Part shown: positions 60,665-64,000 of the stretch, one piece after another
Position numbering within the stretch: position 1 is the stretch's first letter
Layout: each line of letters begins with the position of its first letter
Assembly: GCA_038124025.1 (NCBI GenBank)
Contig: JAYPBC010000001.1
Location: 124,001-188,000, forward strand
Direction of reading: 5' to 3'
DNA: 64,000 nt
Source of the DNA: UBA1275 sp038124025
GTDB taxonomy: Bacteria > Bacteroidota > Rhodothermia > Balneolales > Balneolaceae
Notes under the pieces: model-generated
The model's database searches: none
What the model was told of the DNA's origin: nothing
Seen by the model: only the letters and a program-made list of their open reading frames with translations
Program-made: the position numbers and the translations under genes

Positions 60665-62263
60665 CTAATACCTATAATAAAGGTACGTTAATATCTTATC
60701 ATGTACCGCATCTATGGCGGACACTTTTGACACAAAATTGTTGGCGGACATACTGAATATGAGTGTATTTCCTAATTCTGTGGTCAGATATCCACTGAGG
60801 CTTCTAGCTCCTCCAACATACCCGGTTTTAGCTTGCACCTGCCCCCTTAGTGGACTCGATTTCATCCGGTAATGCAACGTGCCGTCCTCTCCCATTATCG
60901 GTAAGGTACCTTTGAACACTTCTGAATTTGGATTCTGATGCATATTCAACAATAAATCGGTTAATACCGAGCTTGTTAAAAAGTTTCCCCCGGCCAATCC
61001 CGAACCATCTCGCATAACTACATAGGTTGTATCTAATCCCATAGAGCCCAATATTTCACGGGCTTTTTGAATGCCACCAACTGTACTTCCCGGGCCAGCT
61101 TGGGTTTCAGCGGAAAGTGTTTTCAGGAGCATTTCAGCATAGAAATTATCACTTTCTTTATTCAACCAAGTGATCATTTCTTGGAGTTCAGGTGACTCAA
61201 CCGCCCCTATATACTCCCACCCCGTCATAAGATCGGAAGTCATATTGGTAGAATACCAATTCGGCGGATATCCTGACCACAGTGCCGTACCCATTTGTTC
61301 ACTAGCAAGCCCAGTGAGTGAATGGTTACTCGTAGTCTCCAATATATCCGGCCACCAACGCTCAATTCTATAAGGAGCCTCATCTTTCTGGGAATCTTTC
61401 ATGCCATTTGCCTCTAAATAATCGACAAATGAGTCCATAAAGAATGCCGGAGCATCATAAATGGCTAGTGATTCGGTTTCTTTATAGCCTTGTGGTAAAC
61501 TACTGGCCAAATACAGTTTATTGGTTTGCCAAGACCTACGGTAATATTCATCATATTTTGTATTGACTGGGGCTATCCTTTGTTCATTTATAAACTCTAC
61601 ATAGTCAGTTTGATTTGGAAACCAGTTTATCTGTGGGGATGCACCTATTTCACCATCAGCTAACACTTCTAAATCTACCGCATTGTTATTGAAACTGAGT
61701 TCACTAATCTCTACACCATAATAGAAATTCAAATCGTCCCAATCCCAACCCTTCGGATATACCTCGGCATCAAAATAACCCAATCGGCCAATCCATTGAC
61801 CCGTCCAGCCAGAGATGCCCGCATTTTTAAGTAACTCTCGAAATTGCTGGAACACATGATATCTGTTTTCCTCAAATAAAAATCCAGAGATACTAGGGTC
61901 TCCTTTACCCACTATCATTAAATCTCCTACCCAGGTAGAATCATCCAGATATCCTTTGCCATATATAGGTGTTTGATAGCGAAATTCAGCTCCTAATTCT
62001 TCTAAGACGGCAGCGGAGGTGATCAACTTCATATTGGAAGCGGGTACAATCCATTTTTGATCATTCCATGATTCTAGTAACTGACCTTGTTCATCTGTAA
62101 CTGAAATAGACCAATGTACCCCATCCAATTCCTGTTGCATGATAATGTCTTCTACACTCTGAGCATGAACGAGCATAGGTAAAAGGAATACCCCCAGTGT
62201 GACAAATAATTGCATGATGACGTGATTAAATGCGCGGCTATTCTGCTGTCTAATTATTTTCAT
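60665..62263 (-). CDS. dacB: D-alanyl-D-alanine carboxypeptidase/endopeptidase (PBP4, S13)
   Basis: This periplasmic penicillin-binding protein of about 532 residues starts with a signal peptide (QLFVTLGVFLLPMLVHAQ) and has the three active-site motifs: SNMK (Ser76 and Lys79), the S-D-N motif in NKESDNFYAEMLLKTL, and KTG in QVQAKTGYVGG, with the long insertion typical of PBP4 between the first two. It cuts D-Ala-D-Ala ends and 4-3 cross-links in the wall. The ATG at 62263 gives a normal basic n-region, though 62215 would do too. A PTS IIA-like gene ends upstream of it, 33 bases away. Confidence 0.92.
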   Translation of the reverse strand: MKIIRQQNSRAFNHVIMQLFVTLGVFLLPMLVHAQSVEDIIMQQELDGVHWSISVTDEQGQLLESWNDQKWIVPASNMKLITSAAVLEELGAEFRYQTPIYGKGYLDDSTWVGDLMIVGKGDPSISGFLFEENRYHVFQQFRELLKNAGISGWTGQWIGRLGYFDAEVYPKGWDWDDLNFYYGVEISELSFNNNAVDLEVLADGEIGASPQINWFPNQTDYVEFINEQRIAPVNTKYDEYYRRSWQTNKLYLASSLPQGYKETESLAIYDAPAFFMDSFVDYLEANGMKDSQKDEAPYRIERWWPDILETTSNHSLTGLASEQMGTALWSGYPPNWYSTNMTSDLMTGWEYIGAVESPELQEMITWLNKESDNFYAEMLLKTLSAETQAGPGSTVGGIQKAREILGSMGLDTTYVVMRDGSGLAGGNFLTSSVLTDLLLNMHQNPNSEVFKGTLPIMGEDGTLHYRMKSSPLRGQVQAKTGYVGGARSLSGYLTTELGNTLIFSMSANNFVSKVSAIDAVHDKILTYLYYRY

Positions 62264-62296
62264 TTGCCACATGAGCTAAGTATCTAACGTTTTATT

Positions 62297-62764
62297 TTAA
62301 TTATGTAGGCTTAATTCTTTTTGCTCGAAAAGTTTTACAAGATTCTCCGAATCTGGTGCCACCAATAAATCTGCTCGAAAATCGTCATAATTCATGAGAG
62401 TTGAAACTCTGCTTAACAATCGGATGTGACGTCGGTGGTCGGAATAAGGACCGACCAATAGAAATATAAGTTGAACAGGTCTTGAGTCAATTGAATTGAA
62501 TTCTACTGGTTCTTTTAGACGTGCAAAAGCAACATAGTTTTCATCTACCGCATCCGTTTTACCATGAGGTATGGCCAAACCTTGTCCCACACCAGTTGAC
62601 ATAATTTTTTCCCGCGAAATAATTGCCCCTCGTATTTCTTCGAGTAATTCACCATCCATAATATCAACAAAGGTATCTACCAATGCATTTATTGCATCGA
62701 ATTTATCTTCGACCTGTATATCCAACAGAATATTTTTCGAATGGAGTAACTGATGAATAGTCAA
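62297..62764 (-). CDS. PTS IIA-like (PtsN family) phosphocarrier protein
   Basis: The 155-residue product matches the IIA(Ntr)/fructose-type domain: NILLDIQVEDKFDAINALVD at the start, EIRGAIISREKIMSTGVGQGLAIPHGKTD with the phospho-accepting His in the PHG motif, and PVQLIFLLVGPYSDHRRHIR in the second half. It receives phosphate from a PTS chain or acts as a regulatory protein; no sugar permease gene is near. The start is a TTG at 62764, because the frame has a stop six codons upstream and no other start keeps the N-terminal strand. TACCTTTG overlaps this TTG. Confidence 0.84.
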   Translation of the reverse strand: MTIHQLLHSKNILLDIQVEDKFDAINALVDTFVDIMDGELLEEIRGAIISREKIMSTGVGQGLAIPHGKTDAVDENYVAFARLKEPVEFNSIDSRPVQLIFLLVGPYSDHRRHIRLLSRVSTLMNYDDFRADLLVAPDSENLVKLFEQKELSLHN

Positions 62765-62913
62765 AGGTAGTACGGTCTAATATAGTGAATAGCTTGTCTA
62801 CAAAATACGTAGGGAGCTGTGAACTTTCCAGCTGAACCCTAAGGTGGTAAACTACGACAAAGTAACGACGAAACTTAAAAAGTGAAAGACCTCATTTTTT
62901 TGTAAACTTGGGT

Positions 62914-63582
62914 ATGTTGTTTCGTCAAATTTTATCGGTATTTGAGAAAGATTTACGAGTCGAGTTTCGCAGTAAATATGCCTTAAATATGGTCTCAGCG
63001 TTTATAGTGGCTGCACTTTTACTCGTTCTATTCACTCTGCGAGCGCAAGAGCTTCAACCTACCCCTAAGAGTGGTATAATTTGGATTATTGTGTTGTTCG
63101 CCTCCCTGACCGTTCTAGGACGAAGTTTTATCATGGAAACCGACAAGGGCACCTTTCAAACCCTTCAGATTTACTCCAATGCAACCGCTGTCTATCTAGG
63201 AAAATATCTTTACAACTTGGGCTTCAGTCTATTGATTCACTTGCTTAGTTTTGGTTTGTATGGCTTTTTAATTAAATGGTCTATTCAATCTTATCCTGCT
63301 TTTTTATACATCATGATATTCGGTACGATGGGCTTGTCATCGGTGTGTACATTGATCGCAGCCATTGTTTCACAAGCTGACCGACAGGGTGCCATTTTTT
63401 CCGTACTTAGCATCCCTTTATTTGTACCATTTATATTGTTGTTATCCCGATTAACCAAAAAAGCGTTTGTGGATGGAATGGCCGGTTGGTGGAATTCTGA
63501 AGTGGCTGCTCTTGTCGGTTTTGTGGGAGTAACAAGTGTGGCGGGTTGGTTGCTATTTGACTTTATTTGGGAGGAGGATTAA
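62914..63582 (+). CDS. ccmB: Heme exporter protein CcmB
   Basis: CcmB is the membrane part of the ABC complex CcmAB that works with CcmC and CcmE in cytochrome c maturation. The 222-residue product has six hydrophobic helices and the family pattern FEKDLRVEFRSKYALNMV near the start, the SFIMETDKGTFQTLQIYSNA loop, and a penultimate helix with VPFILLLSRLTKKAF. A TTG at 62908 is a possible earlier start; I took the ATG at 62914. Neither ccmA nor ccmC is in the window. It overlaps holB by one base. Confidence 0.9.
   Translation: MLFRQILSVFEKDLRVEFRSKYALNMVSAFIVAALLLVLFTLRAQELQPTPKSGIIWIIVLFASLTVLGRSFIMETDKGTFQTLQIYSNATAVYLGKYLYNLGFSLLIHLLSFGLYGFLIKWSIQSYPAFLYIMIFGTMGLSSVCTLIAAIVSQADRQGAIFSVLSIPLFVPFILLLSRLTKKAFVDGMAGWWNSEVAALVGFVGVTSVAGWLLFDFIWEED
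63571..63577 (+). promoter_or_regulatory. Shine-Dalgarno GAGGAGG ahead of holB
   Basis: GAGGAGG lies inside the last codons of ccmB, four bases before the holB ATG. It supports the start at 63582 and, with the TAATG overlap, a strongly coupled translation of the two genes. Confidence 0.65.
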
Positions 63583-64000
63583 TGGCGTTTTTGTCCGACG
63601 ATTTAATTGGTCAACAAAGAGTGAAAGAACTCTTAAACAGCATTATAGAGCGCGATCGAATTAGCCATGCCTATTTATTTTCAGGGCCTAAAGGCAGTGG
63701 CACGTTGCCGTTTGCATTACGATTCGCAGAGTGCATAAACCATACTGAAGATACACCTAACATAAAATTAAGCTGGCATAAACACCCTGATATTCACGTA
63801 TTTATCCCCATGCCTAGCTCGGCAGGATCTCAAGAAAGGAATGAACGCCTAGAATGGTTGAGTGAAGACAGTTACAATCTCATTGAGTACGCCGACCGAC
63901 CTGACTCAGATAAAGAACGCAGTAGAAACCGCCAAGCTTTTTATTCCATCGATTATTTTCGCTCTGAAATACGTCCGGTCACAAGACTTCGTCCCTACCA
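63582..64000 (+). CDS. holB: DNA polymerase III delta' subunit, N-terminal part (truncated by window)
   Basis: The open frame runs from the ATG at 63582 off the window end, 139 codons so far with no stop. The start LSDDLIGQQRVKELLNSIIE and RDRISHAYLFSGPKGSGTLP match clamp-loader ATPase domains of the delta' kind. The Walker A position reads GPKGSGTLP, without the usual Lys, as in Bacteroidota delta' sequences, so ATP binding is probably lost. Its ATG overlaps the ccmB stop (TAATG). Another AAA+ protein cannot be ruled out until the rest is seen. Confidence 0.8.
   Translation, partial: MAFLSDDLIGQQRVKELLNSIIERDRISHAYLFSGPKGSGTLPFALRFAECINHTEDTPNIKLSWHKHPDIHVFIPMPSSAGSQERNERLEWLSEDSYNLIEYADRPDSDKERSRNRQAFYSIDYFRSEIRPVTRLRPY

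Noticed and set aside
60665..60690. TACCTTTA near the dacB 3' end as a folD promoter
   Set aside because: One mismatch, inside coding sequence and about 85 bases from the folD start, with no -33 element.
62811..62838. Inverted repeat AGCTG-N9-CAGCT upstream of ccmB
   Set aside because: Five-base arms in a short intergenic region are within chance and no T-run or promoter element is attached.
1..64000. CRISPR arrays, insertion sequences, prophage, toxin-antitoxin or defence genes
   Set aside because: I looked for spaced direct repeats, transposase or integrase motifs and typical small paired genes and saw none.

Overview
The window looks like ordinary chromosome from a marine or halophilic member of the Bacteroidota/Balneolota side of the tree; Balneola or a relative is my best guess. 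The reasons are a C-terminal sorting domain of the 'NFPNPFNPATSI' kind, lipoproteins of the 'CA..APTGGP' kind, an F-ATPase cluster without atpD and atpC, a promoter that fits the Bacteroidota TTTG-N19-TAnnTTTG pattern, few Shine-Dalgarno sequences, a moderate AT bias and a high share of TTG/GTG starts. I could run no search, so the taxon and all family names rest on motif recognition. I see no CRISPR array, insertion sequence, phage or integrase.

Layout. 1-3.3 kb (+): the end of pheT, a small coiled-coil gene, zapA, a YmdB-type metallophosphoesterase and lolD. 3.4-9.2 kb: a membrane-anchored TPR protein with a clear promoter, a glycosyltransferase coupled to an Ig-like lipoprotein, then a divergent lipoprotein pair that resembles COG3014 plus LpoB. 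9.3-14.5 kb: a FAD oxidoreductase, an outer-membrane barrel abutting a large surface lipoprotein, and tRNA-Ser(GGA). 14.5-19.7 kb (-): a TonB-like protein, a PlsC acyltransferase, murQ, a biotin carboxylase and a phytoene/squalene synthase. 20-22 kb (+): a LacI-type regulator and purC. 22.1-26.9 kb (-): SDR-queE-queD, two thioredoxin-fold proteins, a DUF2520 protein and a phosphopantetheinyl transferase. 27-29.8 kb (+): lysS and a LolC/E-type permease. 29.8-38.3 kb: a sorting-domain protein, alanine dehydrogenase, a large zinc metalloprotease, a small winged-helix-like gene, and trkA-trkH. 38.3-49.1 kb: an MMPL/RND exporter, a DUF3047 protein, a membrane-anchored methyltransferase, a flippase with two glycosyltransferases, and a TolC-MlaC pair. 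49.2-59.1 kb (-): a long close-packed gene train guaB, glycosyltransferase, M23 peptidase, bactofilin, AtpZ-like, a four-helix membrane protein, atpB-E-F-H-A-G and tRNA-Ser(TGA), ended by a strong hairpin terminator. 59.2-64 kb: an unknown small protein behind a perfect inverted repeat, folD, a PBP4-type DacB, a PTS IIA-like protein, ccmB and the start of holB.

How the parts fit. Envelope biogenesis dominates: lipoprotein export (LolD and a LolC/E permease, 25 kb apart), peptidoglycan synthesis and turnover (LpoB-like, MurQ, DacB, M23 with bactofilin), lipid and surface-glycan export (PlsC, MMPL, MlaC, TolC, flippase and glycosyltransferases). The rest is housekeeping: translation, purine and folate synthesis, queuosine precursor synthesis, K+ uptake and ATP synthesis.

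I found no clearly new defence, mobile or secondary-metabolite system. The points most worth a second look are the perfect 9-bp palindrome in front of an unknown gene (59.2-59.7 kb), the TolC-MlaC pair without MlaDEF, the morphogenesis pair inside the ATP synthase train, and the biotin carboxylase that stops where a biotin-transfer domain would start.
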